From assembly GCF_965224175.1 (NCBI RefSeq), contig NZ_OZ245041.1, positions 3,410,001-3,474,000 of the forward strand: a DNA stretch of 64,000 bases, read 5' to 3'. The notes below the pieces were generated by a model, which searched no databases, had not been told where the DNA came from, and worked only from the letters and a program-made list of their open reading frames with translations. Both the position numbers and the translations under genes were made by a program. How positions within the stretch are numbered: position 1 is the first letter of the stretch; every line of letters begins with the position of its first letter. Source of the stretch: Kordia sp965224175 (GTDB lineage: Bacteria > Bacteroidota > Bacteroidia > Flavobacteriales > Flavobacteriaceae). Shown here one piece after another: positions 1 to 8,971 of the stretch.

Positions 1-971
1 TTGCTATTGGCGCCATATTATTACTACTAGTTTTAGCAGGCTTAATTTTTCGGCTAATAGGACCCAATCCGCAACAACCGCTTGGAAAACTTGTAGACAT
101 CGGCGGTTTTAAGTTACACATCAACGCAGCTGGCAAAAAAAATGATAAACCAACACTAGTTATTGAATCTGGCTCAGGATCTGCAACAGAATATTATCAC
201 TGGTTACGTGAAGGTCTCAAAGATAGTTTGCGCGTTGTTTTGTATGATAGAGCAGGAGTTGGATACAGTGAAGCTAGCAACACATCACGCGATGCAGAAA
301 CCATTTGTCATGAACTACACACGCTACTAGAAAAAACGGGAGAAGCGCCACCATATATCTTAGCTGGACATTCGCTTGGTGGTTCTTACATCCGTGTTTT
401 TGCAGAATTATATCCAGATGAAGTAGCAGGATTGGTTTTTATAGACGCTACACATCCTGACCAAGTAGAAAGATTGGGCGCAGCACCGGCATCTTCTTTT
501 AGATTTACATCTGTAATTGGAGCATTAAATGTGACAACAATTTTAGGCGATTTAGGTGTTTTAGGACTCTTACAATCACTTACAGGACCTATATTTACAA
601 AAGAAGGTTTGCCAGATGAAATCAACAAGCGTACCGCAGACTTTTTATTGAACGGAAAATGTTTGCAAGCATACAAGGAAGAACTTAAACATTATCACGC
701 AACACTAAAACGTGCTGGCGAAGCAAATGAATTTGGTTCATTACCCATTAGAGTATTTACAGCTGTTGAAATAAACAAAGAAGCTTATCGAAAAAGTGGT
801 ATAGATCCAGAGCAGCATCTATCCAAAAAGATACAAGCGCAAAAAGAATTTACGAATCTTTCTACCAATGGGAAACAAATCTTAATTGACGGAAATCACA
901 GTACTATTTTCACCAAAAAAGAGAATGCAGCTATCATATGCAAAGAAATAATTCAGGTACTAGAAGAATAG
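1..971 (+). CDS. Alpha/beta hydrolase, N-terminus outside window
   Basis: The reading frame is open from base 3, so the gene begins upstream; an internal ATG at 228 is not the real start because homologous sequence lies before it. The visible N-terminus is a hydrophobic membrane segment (about bases 3-55), then a strand-rich start typical of the alpha/beta hydrolase fold. The nucleophile elbow GHSLGG has its Ser at base 372, followed by FIDATHP. The likely catalytic His is in GNHSTIF (about base 897). I could not assign the acidic triad member with certainty. The membrane anchor suggests an envelope-bound esterase or hydrolase; the substrate is unknown. The gene after it has its own promoter-like motif, so this is probably the last gene of its unit. 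Confidence 0.85.
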   Translation, partial: AIGAILLLLVLAGLIFRLIGPNPQQPLGKLVDIGGFKLHINAAGKKNDKPTLVIESGSGSATEYYHWLREGLKDSLRVVLYDRAGVGYSEASNTSRDAETICHELHTLLEKTGEAPPYILAGHSLGGSYIRVFAELYPDEVAGLVFIDATHPDQVERLGAAPASSFRFTSVIGALNVTTILGDLGVLGLLQSLTGPIFTKEGLPDEINKRTADFLLNGKCLQAYKEELKHYHATLKRAGEANEFGSLPIRVFTAVEINKEAYRKSGIDPEQHLSKKIQAQKEFTNLSTNGKQILIDGNHSTIFTKKENAAIICKEIIQVLEE

Positions 972-1053
972 AAACAACATGATTAAATAGAATATTTTCA
1001 GATTACTCAAATTAGTTTTAAAAAGGAATCGCTAAAAATTACGACAAACTCAA

Positions 1054-1061
1054 TACCTTTG
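1054..1061 (+). promoter_or_regulatory. Candidate Bacteroidetes -7 element
   Basis: TACCTTTG matches the Bacteroidetes -7 consensus TAnnTTTG exactly and lies 31 bases before the ATG at 1093. No good -33 TTTG is visible. The same octamer occurs ahead of tatA in this window. Confidence 0.45.
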
Positions 1062-1092
1062 TAATAACTCGATCTAAACCAACACAATTCGT

Positions 1093-2160
1093 ATGGCGGA
1101 CAAAGCGCTTCTTTTTATTCCTGATATCTCCGGATTTACCGAATTCGTACAACATACGGCTATTCAACACAGTCGTCACATCATTTCGGAATTGCTGGAA
1201 CTATTGATAGATAACAATATCACAGGTTTGCAATTGGCAGAAATTGAAGGAGATGCACTATTTTTTTACAGAATAGGAGAAGTTGACATCAAACAAATCC
1301 GAGAGCAAGTAAAACGTATGTACATAGCGTTTCATACCTACTTAAAACGCTATGAATACGAGAAAATTTGTCAATGTGGTGCATGTTCATCCGTGTACAA
1401 TCTGTCTTTAAAATTCATCATTCACTATGGAGACATAGAATTTATCTCTGTAAAAGATACCAACAAACCGTACGGAAGTAATGTAATCAAAGTACATCGA
1501 TTGCTCAAAAACGATGTGCCTATTCAAGAATATGCTTTGTTTACAGAAGATGTAGATACAGAAATGGTACAAACGGCCAAAAATCAATTGCAAGCCAATT
1601 ATGATTTTGGGCACATAAACTACGCATACGAATCGCTTTCTGACTATAAAACGGAGCTTCCTGAAATATCGCCAATTCCAGACAATGTACCCAAACATAA
1701 CTTATACAGCGAAGAAGCGAGTATCAACATGCCAATATTAGAGCTATATGAAATTATCAGTAACTTCGATTATCGCTTATTATGGGCAAAAGGAATTGAT
1801 AAAGTAGAATACGAAAAAAATCGTGTCAATAGAGTAGGAGATAAACACAAATGTCTTATTGATAAAAAAGCAATCAATCCGACAACAGTTACCAAAAAAT
1901 CAGAAAAAAATCAATTGGTGTATGGCGAATCGACAACAGAAGTTCCATTCACAAAAAAATTGAACGTTTATTATGTCTTAACACCTGAAAATGAACAAAA
2001 AACCCGACTCCAAATAGAGATATTTGTCGATTTTAAGCCGTTTGGGATCTTACTAAAACGTTTGATGAAAAAAAACTTCAAAAAAGTCGTTCCGGAAAAT
2101 ATAAAAGAACTTATATTGCTTGCTGATTCAGGATTTAAAACAACAATAACCGAAAAATAA
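1093..2160 (+). CDS. DUF2652 family protein, cyclase-like with SRPBCC-like C-terminus
   Basis: A 355-residue cytoplasmic protein with no signal peptide. The N-terminal part (about residues 1-185) begins with a stretch reading LLFIPDISGFTEFV and continues to EGDALFFY, which resembles the fold of class III nucleotidyl cyclases; this is the pattern I associate with DUF2652. It has a CQCGACSS cysteine cluster near residues 94-101. The remaining part (about 205-345) looks like an SRPBCC/START-like lipid- or ligand-binding domain. Cyclase activity is not established, and I cannot name the substrate. It ends 6 bases before pgk, so the two may be co-transcribed, though no functional link is evident. 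Confidence 0.7.
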   Translation: MADKALLFIPDISGFTEFVQHTAIQHSRHIISELLELLIDNNITGLQLAEIEGDALFFYRIGEVDIKQIREQVKRMYIAFHTYLKRYEYEKICQCGACSSVYNLSLKFIIHYGDIEFISVKDTNKPYGSNVIKVHRLLKNDVPIQEYALFTEDVDTEMVQTAKNQLQANYDFGHINYAYESLSDYKTELPEISPIPDNVPKHNLYSEEASINMPILELYEIISNFDYRLLWAKGIDKVEYEKNRVNRVGDKHKCLIDKKAINPTTVTKKSEKNQLVYGESTTEVPFTKKLNVYYVLTPENEQKTRLQIEIFVDFKPFGILLKRLMKKNFKKVVPENIKELILLADSGFKTTITEK

Positions 2161-2166
2161 ATACTT

Positions 2167-3354
2167 GTGAAAACGCTAAATGACTTTAATTTTAAAGATA
2201 AAAAAGCACTAATTCGTGTCGATTTTAATGTACCCTTAAATGATCAATTTGAAGTAACAGACGATACAAGAATTCGTGCAGCAAAACCAACAATCATTAA
2301 AATATTAGAAGATGGTGGAAGTTGTGTGTTAATGTCACACTTAGGAAGACCAAAAGGATTTCAAGAAGAATACTCATTAGCTCATATTGTTGAAACTGTT
2401 TCTCAAATAATTGGTGTACAAGTAAAATTTGTTGGAAACTGTGTCGGTGAAGAAGCAGAGAAAGCTGTTGCAGGCTTAGAAGAAGGCGAAGTATTATTAC
2501 TTGAAAATTTACGTTTTCACGAAGAAGAAAAAGCTGGTGATGAAGCCTTTGCAGCAAATCTTGCCAAATTGGGAGACATCTATGTAAATGATGCCTTTGG
2601 TACAGCACACAGAGCGCATGCATCTACAGCAGTAATTGCACAAAACTTTACAGATAAAAAATGTTTTGGTCTTTTACTTGCTAAAGAAATAGAAAGCATT
2701 GCAAAAGTAATGGAAACTGGAGAAAAACCAGTAACAGCAGTTCTTGGAGGCGCAAAAGTGTCTTCAAAAATTACCATTATAGATAACATTTTAGACAAAA
2801 TAGATCACTTAATAATTGGTGGTGGAATGACGTTTACGTTCATTAAAGCGCAAGGTGGAAGCATAGGGAATTCATTAGTTGAAGATGACAAGCTAGAATT
2901 AGCCAAAGAAATTATGGCGGAAGCTGCTGCTAAAAACGTAACCATTCATTTGCCAGTAGATTCCGTTATTGCTGATGCATTTGCTAATGATGCAACAACG
3001 AAAGTTGTAGACGTAGCACAAATTCCTGATGGTTGGATGGGCTTAGATGCTGGGCCAGCTACACAAGCAAAATTTGCTGAGGTTATTGCACAATCAAAAA
3101 CCATTCTTTGGAACGGACCTTTAGGTGTTTTTGAAATGCCAAACTTTGCCAAAGGAACCATTGCTTTAGGTCACGCTATTGCAGATGCTACCAAAAATGG
3201 CGCTTTTTCACTTGTTGGTGGAGGCGATTCTGTAGCGGCTGTAAAACAATTTGGCTTTGAGCCAAAAGTAAGTTATGTAAGTACTGGTGGCGGTGCAATG
3301 TTAGAAAGTTTAGAAGGTAAAACTTTGCCAGGAATTGCAGCTATCTTAGCGTAA
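2167..3354 (+). CDS. pgk: Phosphoglycerate kinase
   Basis: A 395-residue protein, the usual length for Pgk, converting 1,3-bisphosphoglycerate and ADP to 3-phosphoglycerate and ATP in cytoplasmic glycolysis. The start is a GTG, giving MKTLNDFNF. Visible motifs are RVDFNVP (about 17-23), SHLGRPKG with the substrate-binding His/Arg, GTAHRAHAS, GGAKVSSK with the nucleotide-binding Lys, WNGPLGVFE, and the C-terminal GGGDSVAAV loop. No later ATG would keep the first substrate motif intact, which supports the GTG start. An intrinsic terminator follows directly. Confidence 0.97.
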   Translation: MKTLNDFNFKDKKALIRVDFNVPLNDQFEVTDDTRIRAAKPTIIKILEDGGSCVLMSHLGRPKGFQEEYSLAHIVETVSQIIGVQVKFVGNCVGEEAEKAVAGLEEGEVLLLENLRFHEEEKAGDEAFAANLAKLGDIYVNDAFGTAHRAHASTAVIAQNFTDKKCFGLLLAKEIESIAKVMETGEKPVTAVLGGAKVSSKITIIDNILDKIDHLIIGGGMTFTFIKAQGGSIGNSLVEDDKLELAKEIMAEAAAKNVTIHLPVDSVIADAFANDATTKVVDVAQIPDGWMGLDAGPATQAKFAEVIAQSKTILWNGPLGVFEMPNFAKGTIALGHAIADATKNGAFSLVGGGDSVAAVKQFGFEPKVSYVSTGGGAMLESLEGKTLPGIAAILA

Positions 3355-3380
3355 AAACATACTCAAATTATATATCAAAA

Positions 3381-3413
3381 ATCTCGCTATAACGCGGGAT
3401 TTTTTGTTTTTTT
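3381..3413 (+). terminator. Intrinsic terminator after pgk
   Basis: Seven-base-pair stem ATCTCGC / GCGGGAT with a six-base loop, followed by a T-rich tract. It ends the pgk transcript ahead of the S41 gene. Confidence 0.8.
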
Positions 3414-3507
3414 ATAAATGCAAAAACTCCGTTAAGCAGACGTTAAAAATGTTAAAAAATCTCTCCATTCTTTTGTCTAGTTATATTTTTCAAAATAAAT
3501 CAATCAC

Positions 3508-5190
3508 ATGAAAAAACAACTACTTTTTTTAGCATGTATGCTATTCATTGTGAGTACAAATGCACAATCTGTAAATGAAAAAACAAAAATCAAAGAATTT
3601 GGATGTATCTGGGGATTTTTAAAATATCACCATCCAGTACTTTCGGCAGGGAAAAAAGATATTGATGCTGAATTCTTAAACTACTTTCAACAACTAGAAA
3701 ATATAAACGACAGGAAAGAATTAAATACATTCTATCTGAACTGGATTCGTAGTTATGGAAACGTTGACAACAAAATCAAAAAACCAAATGCAAAATACAA
3801 TTTTGATAAAAACTTAAATATCGATTGGATAGAAAACAGTGCATTTAACCCAGAAATAAAGAAAACGTTACTAGCATTGCGTGCCAATGTAAAAAACTTC
3901 AAAGGTCATTATGCAAAACTAGAAACTCTCACACGTTTCGTAAGTTTTAATGAAGAAAAAACATTAGCAGGATTTTCACCAGAAAACAAAGCACATCGAC
4001 TATTAACTTTATTCCGATTTTGGAATGTGATCAATTATTATGATGTAAACAAATACGTGGCTCAGAAAGATTGGAACGCTGTGTTAGATGATTCATTAAA
4101 TGAATTTTTAACAGCTAATGATGCAAAATCGTACGATAAGGCAAAAACTAAACTTATATCAACACTCAACGATGCTCACACATACTACATTGGAAAAGCG
4201 TATGGTTTGCCAAAATTGAACTATAAATCACCTTTTCAAACGAAATATATGAATGATACTTTGGTAATTACAAAACTCTGGAATACAAAATTATGTCAAA
4301 AAAATGGACTAACATTAGGAGGTATGATTACGCAAATAGAAGGCAAAACGGTAAAAGAATATCTAAAAACAAATTTTGGAACTTTCTTTAGTCATTCACA
4401 TGAAAATGCACTTATGTACAGAACAGAAAGATTTGCATTATATCAAGAAAACAGCGATCATATCAACGTAAGTTACACAGCTCCAAATACAGTTCAAAGT
4501 ACTGCAAAAACCATTCAGTTATATGAGAAAATGGATGTTGATAAAACGATACAAAGTATTGCCAAACAACCTTACCACGAACAGAAATTCTATGAAATAA
4601 CGCCTAAAATTGGCTACATAAACGTTGGATACTTAAATAAAAAGGATTTAAATAAAATTCTAAAAAAGTCAACCCGATACGAAGCTGTGATTTTTGACTT
4701 TCGAAAATATCCAAAATATGTAGACATGGCAAAATTGACCAAATGGCTCTATCCGAAAAGAAGTAAATACATAAAAGTACTATTTCCAACAAAAGTACCT
4801 GGTTTGGGAGAATACAATGCTGAAGCTCCTTTAAGTTTTGTTTCAGATCCGTTTTCGGGAGGAAGAAAAAACAAAAACTATTACAAAGGAAAAGTAATTT
4901 TGCTTGTAGATAAATCTACCATAAGTCAAGGAGAATATATAGCAATGGCCATTCAAAATAGTCCAAATTGTATCACTATTGGCGAACAAACTATGGGTGC
5001 TGTCATGAATATAACAAGTATTCCAATGCCAGAAGGACAAGAAATAAACTTTACAAGCATGGGCGCGTTTTATCCTGATGGGACTAGCGTACAAAGAAAA
5101 GGGTTGAAAATTGATTATAAAGTAACACAAATAGCTTCACAACCTGAAAGAGATATGATGATGGAGAAAGCATTGGAATTGCTGGAATAA
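3508..5190 (+). CDS. Secreted S41 family peptidase-like protein
   Basis: A 560-residue protein with a clear signal peptide (hydrophobic core after MKKQ, cleavage near NAQ at 18-20), so it is exported. Residues about 240-350 look PDZ-like, and about 365-550 form the S41 peptidase domain. The likely nucleophile is Ser473 in KSTISQGEY. Where C-terminal processing peptidases carry the dyad lysine 25 residues on (GKG), this protein has GAV, with Ala498 at that position. It therefore belongs with the tricorn/IRBP-like branch that lacks a Ser-Lys dyad, or it is inactive. It stands alone between two non-coding stretches. Confidence 0.8.
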   Translation: MKKQLLFLACMLFIVSTNAQSVNEKTKIKEFGCIWGFLKYHHPVLSAGKKDIDAEFLNYFQQLENINDRKELNTFYLNWIRSYGNVDNKIKKPNAKYNFDKNLNIDWIENSAFNPEIKKTLLALRANVKNFKGHYAKLETLTRFVSFNEEKTLAGFSPENKAHRLLTLFRFWNVINYYDVNKYVAQKDWNAVLDDSLNEFLTANDAKSYDKAKTKLISTLNDAHTYYIGKAYGLPKLNYKSPFQTKYMNDTLVITKLWNTKLCQKNGLTLGGMITQIEGKTVKEYLKTNFGTFFSHSHENALMYRTERFALYQENSDHINVSYTAPNTVQSTAKTIQLYEKMDVDKTIQSIAKQPYHEQKFYEITPKIGYINVGYLNKKDLNKILKKSTRYEAVIFDFRKYPKYVDMAKLTKWLYPKRSKYIKVLFPTKVPGLGEYNAEAPLSFVSDPFSGGRKNKNYYKGKVILLVDKSTISQGEYIAMAIQNSPNCITIGEQTMGAVMNITSIPMPEGQEINFTSMGAFYPDGTSVQRKGLKIDYKVTQIASQPERDMMMEKALELLE

Positions 5191-5323
5191 TCATCTCACA
5201 AAACAACAACTCAAAAAATGTCATTCCTGTAATTAGACTTTTTTAATATCAGGTAATTTCTAAATTCGAAGAAAAAACACGAATTTAGCAGCAATCACGT
5301 TATGAATAATTACAATAACGTCA

Positions 5324-5385
5324 GTTCGAGTGATTTTTTATCAATCCAATCGTATTAAAAATGATAAAAAAATTATATCGAGAAC
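5324..5385. repeat. Imperfect intergenic palindrome
   Basis: In the 238-base gap before the lytic transglycosylase gene, ATTTTTTATCA (5333-5343) pairs with TGATAAAAAAAT (5362-5373). Outer arms, GTTCGAG and TCGAGAAC, are also partly complementary. There is no T-tract suited to termination on the plus strand. It resembles the short dispersed palindromes common in Flavobacteriaceae. No other gene or clear promoter is visible in the gap. Confidence 0.45.
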
Positions 5386-5428
5386 AGCTCAGAAAATAGT
5401 GAGATCATTACAAAAAGACACACAATAA

Positions 5429-7075
5429 ATGAAACATCTCTTAAGCATATTATTTTTATTACTGGCCTTTGTGGGAATTGCCCAAGAAGATGAAAAGAAA
5501 CCAGCCGTAAAAAAACCTGCGTTCAAAATAGTAAAAGACACGATCATTCTTGATGGTAAAAAAACTGTTATGACAGATACGATTTATTTTGATACAAAAA
5601 ACGAAATAAAACGAACCACAGATGATATACTTCCAGAATTAGACAGTACAAAAATAGCCTTAGACGGTCAAAAAATACTCACCAAAGTCAATGAAAGCTA
5701 TGATTTAAGAGACAACAAAATGGCAGCCAAAATAGACAGTCTTTGGTTGCGAGAATTAGGCGGATCAGATTTGTTTGATACTATTCACAATGAAATCACC
5801 GAACTTAAATACGATCCTGTTGTTTTTCAAGACTTACCAACTGATACGCTCAAAGCACGTTTAGAACGGCTCAATGCAAAAACACCGTTTAACATAGCGT
5901 ACAATCCGTCATTAGAAAGTGTAATTCGTAGATTCTTAAAAAGACGAAAAAAATCGATGGAACGGTTGATGAAAATCAGTCAATACTACTTTCCAATGTT
6001 TGAACAAGAATTGGACAACTACGACATTCCATTAGAAGTAAAATATTTAGCCATTGTAGAATCGGCATTAAACCCAAGAGCACGTTCGCGAGTTGGAGCA
6101 ACAGGCTTATGGCAATTTATGTATCAAACAGGAAAACAATACGATTTAAACGTAAACTCATATGTAGACGATCGTAGTGATCCTATAAAATCAACCAAAG
6201 CAGCATGCCAATACTTAGCCAGTTTATACAAAATATTTGGTGATTGGGATTTAGCATTAGCAGCTTATAACTCTGGACCAGGAAATGTTTCAAAAGCTAT
6301 AAGACGTTCTGGCGGTTACGAAAACTACTGGAATATTCGTTCAAACTTACCACGCGAAACAGCAGGATATTTACCAGCGTTTTTAGCAACAATGTACATC
6401 TTTGAATATGCTGACGAACACGGTTTTCAAGTAGATAAAATAGAAGTTCCGCACTTTGCCACAGATACCATTCATGTAAAGCAATTGCTTACTTTCGATC
6501 AAATATCTGAAGTTCTTAATGTAAAAGTAGAAGACTTACAATTTTTCAATCCATCATACAAACTGGATATTATTCCACACATCAAAGGAAGAGAATATAC
6601 CTTGCGCTTACCAGTACAAGATATTGGAAGATTTGTAAATAATGAAGAAGCCATTTATGGATTAGCAAAAGAAGAACTTGCAAAACGAGAAAAACCATTG
6701 CCTCAACTCTTTGAGATGAACAAGCGTACACGATATCGTGTAAAAAGTGGTGACTACTTAGGAAAAATTGCGCGCCGATTTGGTGTTCGTGTAAGTGATT
6801 TAAAACGTTGGAATGGATTGCGATCTAATCGATTGCGTATTGGACAACGCTTGACTGTATATCCGAAAAAACCAGGATTTGCGACCAAAAAACCTTCCAA
6901 AAAGAAAAAAAATACAGGAAATGCAAAAACCTACATTGTCAAGTCTGGCGACTCTTTGTGGAGTATTGCTCAAAAATTCCCAGGAGTTTCTGTAAAGAAT
7001 ATTAAAAAATGGAATGATATTAGTGGTAACAAACTAAAACCTGGAATGACTTTACAGGTTTCAAAAAACAAATAA
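5429..7075 (+). CDS. mltD: Membrane-bound lytic murein transglycosylase, MltD-like, with two LysM domains
   Basis: A 548-residue exported protein (signal peptide to about residue 19, no lipobox Cys) that cleaves glycan strands of peptidoglycan non-hydrolytically in the periplasm. The SLT domain spans about residues 195-330: catalytic Glu211 in VESALNPRA, then GATGLWQF and AAYNSGPGNV. Two LysM peptidoglycan-binding domains follow, about 428-472 (YRVKSGDYLGKIARRFGV) and 500-545 (YIVKSGDSLWSIAQKF), joined by a Lys-rich linker. The DUF4837 lipoprotein gene starts 20 bases later, so the two are likely one operon; this pairing is common in Bacteroidetes. Confidence 0.92.
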   Translation: MKHLLSILFLLLAFVGIAQEDEKKPAVKKPAFKIVKDTIILDGKKTVMTDTIYFDTKNEIKRTTDDILPELDSTKIALDGQKILTKVNESYDLRDNKMAAKIDSLWLRELGGSDLFDTIHNEITELKYDPVVFQDLPTDTLKARLERLNAKTPFNIAYNPSLESVIRRFLKRRKKSMERLMKISQYYFPMFEQELDNYDIPLEVKYLAIVESALNPRARSRVGATGLWQFMYQTGKQYDLNVNSYVDDRSDPIKSTKAACQYLASLYKIFGDWDLALAAYNSGPGNVSKAIRRSGGYENYWNIRSNLPRETAGYLPAFLATMYIFEYADEHGFQVDKIEVPHFATDTIHVKQLLTFDQISEVLNVKVEDLQFFNPSYKLDIIPHIKGREYTLRLPVQDIGRFVNNEEAIYGLAKEELAKREKPLPQLFEMNKRTRYRVKSGDYLGKIARRFGVRVSDLKRWNGLRSNRLRIGQRLTVYPKKPGFATKKPSKKKKNTGNAKTYIVKSGDSLWSIAQKFPGVSVKNIKKWNDISGNKLKPGMTLQVSKNK

Positions 7076-7095
7076 AAAACTAAAACCCATCACAC

Positions 7096-8088
7096 GTGAA
7101 AAAATTATACACATTGCTATTACTTTGTACACTAGCTTTATTTTCTTCTTGTGAAGATCCAAAAGACAAAGAAACAGCCGAACAATTTTTGCCATTATCA
7201 GCTGGAAAAGTAAACTTACTGGCAGTTGTTATTGATCTTGAACAATGGCAAGGAAAAGTAGGAGACAGCATACGAAGTATTTATGGCGCTCCAACAGATG
7301 GTTTGGCAATGGAAGAACCAATATTCTCGCTGAAGCAATTAAATCCTGAAGTTTTTAAAGACCCAATTACACAATACAGAAGTGTATTGATGATAAAAAA
7401 ATCTGATAAAAAACAATACAAAGTTCGTGGGAACGTGTATTCAAAACCACAAAAAATAATTTTCATTGGTGGAACAGACGACGAAATCATTGAACAATTA
7501 AAAGAAAACCAAAAAGAATCAGTTCGTATTTTTAAAGACAATGAATTACTTTCAAAACAGCAATTCATCAAAGGATCTTTAAACAGAGATGAAACACTAC
7601 AAGAAACTTTTGGTGTTACGTTAAACATTCCTTCTGTATACAAAATGGTAAAAAAGGAAGATAACTTTGTTTGGTTTGAGCGTAAAGTAGCAAAAGGAAC
7701 AATGAATGTCATAGCATATACTTTGCCTTATGGAAGCATTCCTAAAAACGATAAAACGATTGATGCCATTATAAAAATGCGCGATTCTATTGGTGAAGCC
7801 TATGTGCCAGGAAGAGATCCTGAAACGATGTATATGATTACAGAAAAAGCCTATGCTCCTTACTTATATAATGCTACCGTAGACAACAAACCTGCGTTAG
7901 AAACCAAAGGAAGATGGGAAGTAAAAAACTTCTTAATGGGCGGACCATTTATCAACTACATTGTTGAAGACGAAGAACACAATCGCTTAATGGTGGTTGA
8001 AGGATTTACCTTTGCACCATCGGAAGACAAAAGAGATTTTATGTTTGAAATAGAGGCAATTTTAAAATCCTTGAAAATTCAAAAATAA
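7096..8088 (+). CDS. DUF4837-type lipoprotein
   Basis: A 330-residue protein starting at GTG, with a lipoprotein signal peptide ending in FSSC at residues 16-19, so it should be lipid-anchored in the envelope. The body is a repeated alpha/beta layout typical of DUF4837. Function is unknown. The position just after an MltD-like lytic transglycosylase suggests a role in cell-wall turnover. Other possible starts would remove the signal peptide, so the GTG is preferred. A strong terminator follows. Confidence 0.8.
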   Translation: MKKLYTLLLLCTLALFSSCEDPKDKETAEQFLPLSAGKVNLLAVVIDLEQWQGKVGDSIRSIYGAPTDGLAMEEPIFSLKQLNPEVFKDPITQYRSVLMIKKSDKKQYKVRGNVYSKPQKIIFIGGTDDEIIEQLKENQKESVRIFKDNELLSKQQFIKGSLNRDETLQETFGVTLNIPSVYKMVKKEDNFVWFERKVAKGTMNVIAYTLPYGSIPKNDKTIDAIIKMRDSIGEAYVPGRDPETMYMITEKAYAPYLYNATVDNKPALETKGRWEVKNFLMGGPFINYIVEDEEHNRLMVVEGFTFAPSEDKRDFMFEIEAILKSLKIQK

Positions 8089-8112
8089 CACTCACAATCA
8101 TACACAATATAC

Positions 8113-8147
8113 AAAGCATGCAAGATAATTTTTGCGTGCTTTTTTTG
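8113..8147 (+). terminator. Intrinsic terminator after the mltD-DUF4837 operon
   Basis: Eleven-base-pair stem AAAGCATGCAA / TTGCGTGCTTT with one G-T pair and a short AT loop, followed directly by a run of T. Confidence 0.85.
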
Positions 8148-8202
8148 TATTATTTTTTCGCTTTCGCGGGAACATACTCAATAATAGTTATATTATAAAC
8201 AG

Positions 8203-8225
8203 CCTATCTTTTTATCAAAAATAGG
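8203..8225. repeat. Short inverted repeat upstream of a Crp/Fnr gene
   Basis: CCTATCTTTTT and AAAAATAGG flank a 3-base spacer, about 53 bases before the regulator's ATG. It lacks a T-tract, so it is not an obvious terminator; an operator or mRNA hairpin is possible. Confidence 0.35.
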
Positions 8226-8277
8226 AAAGCATATCTAGAATTTTAATTGTAAATTATTCGCATAAAAGTATATAACA

Positions 8278-8892
8278 ATGTTAGCTGATTTTATACAGAA
8301 ACTAGGCATTACAGAACCTGAATTGCAAAAAGAACTCGAAGAAACATCTTATATTACTTCGCACCAAAAAGGAGCGTACATTATAAAAAATAACGAGTAC
8401 ATTAAAGTATTAAAAATTGTACTAAAAGGAAAAGTAAGAGTCTACCAAGAACATGAAGATCGCGAAATACTCATCTATTATTTGAATGATATGGAAACAT
8501 GTACATTATCATTATCAGCTTGTTTTGAAGATTGTCAAAGTACTGTAAATGCTATTGTTGAAGAAGAATGTACAATTTTAAACATTCCTGTACGATTTGT
8601 AAGAGATTGGAATTTTAGCTACAAATCTTGGAATATGTTTACAACTAAAACCTTTAGAGAAAGTTATAATCATTTAATAAATCAATATGCAAATTTGGCA
8701 TTTCAACCTCTAAAAGATAGGTTATTTGATTATCTACTATCTAAATCAGAAGATGGAATTGTGAAAAAATCACATCAACAACTAGCAAGAGAATTAGGTA
8801 CTACACGTGAAGTTATTTCCAGACTTCTCAAAACTCTTGAAAAAAACAACAAGCTTTCCTTAGGACAAAAAGAAATCATCATTTTAGACTAA
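8278..8892 (+). CDS. Crp/Fnr family transcriptional regulator
   Basis: A 204-residue DNA-binding protein. Residues about 20-115 form a cyclic-nucleotide-binding-type beta roll (ILKIVLKGKVRVYQ, then DREILIYYL). Residues about 145-200 form the winged helix, with a recognition helix in LARELGTTREVISRLLKTLE. There is no Fnr-type N-terminal cysteine cluster for an iron-sulfur centre, although a few Cys residues (CTLSLSACFEDC, about residues 79-90) occur within the sensor domain. The effector is unknown. A box resembling a CRP site lies 11 bases after its stop and ahead of the next gene. Confidence 0.9.
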   Translation: MLADFIQKLGITEPELQKELEETSYITSHQKGAYIIKNNEYIKVLKIVLKGKVRVYQEHEDREILIYYLNDMETCTLSLSACFEDCQSTVNAIVEEECTILNIPVRFVRDWNFSYKSWNMFTTKTFRESYNHLINQYANLAFQPLKDRLFDYLLSKSEDGIVKKSHQQLARELGTTREVISRLLKTLEKNNKLSLGQKEIIILD

Positions 8893-8902
8893 AAAATACA
8901 CT

Positions 8903-8918
8903 TGTAACAAAAGTCACA
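8903..8918. promoter_or_regulatory. CRP-like palindromic box
   Basis: TGTAA-N6-TCACA differs at one of ten half-site bases from the E. coli CRP consensus TGTGA-N6-TCACA. It lies between the Crp/Fnr gene and the NTF2-like lipoprotein gene, 54 bases before the latter's ATG. This makes it a candidate operator for the adjacent regulator; binding is an inference. Confidence 0.4.
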
Positions 8919-8971
8919 GGTAATTCCTATTGAAGCAGCTTTTCTTTGTACAGAATTTAAAAACAATTACA

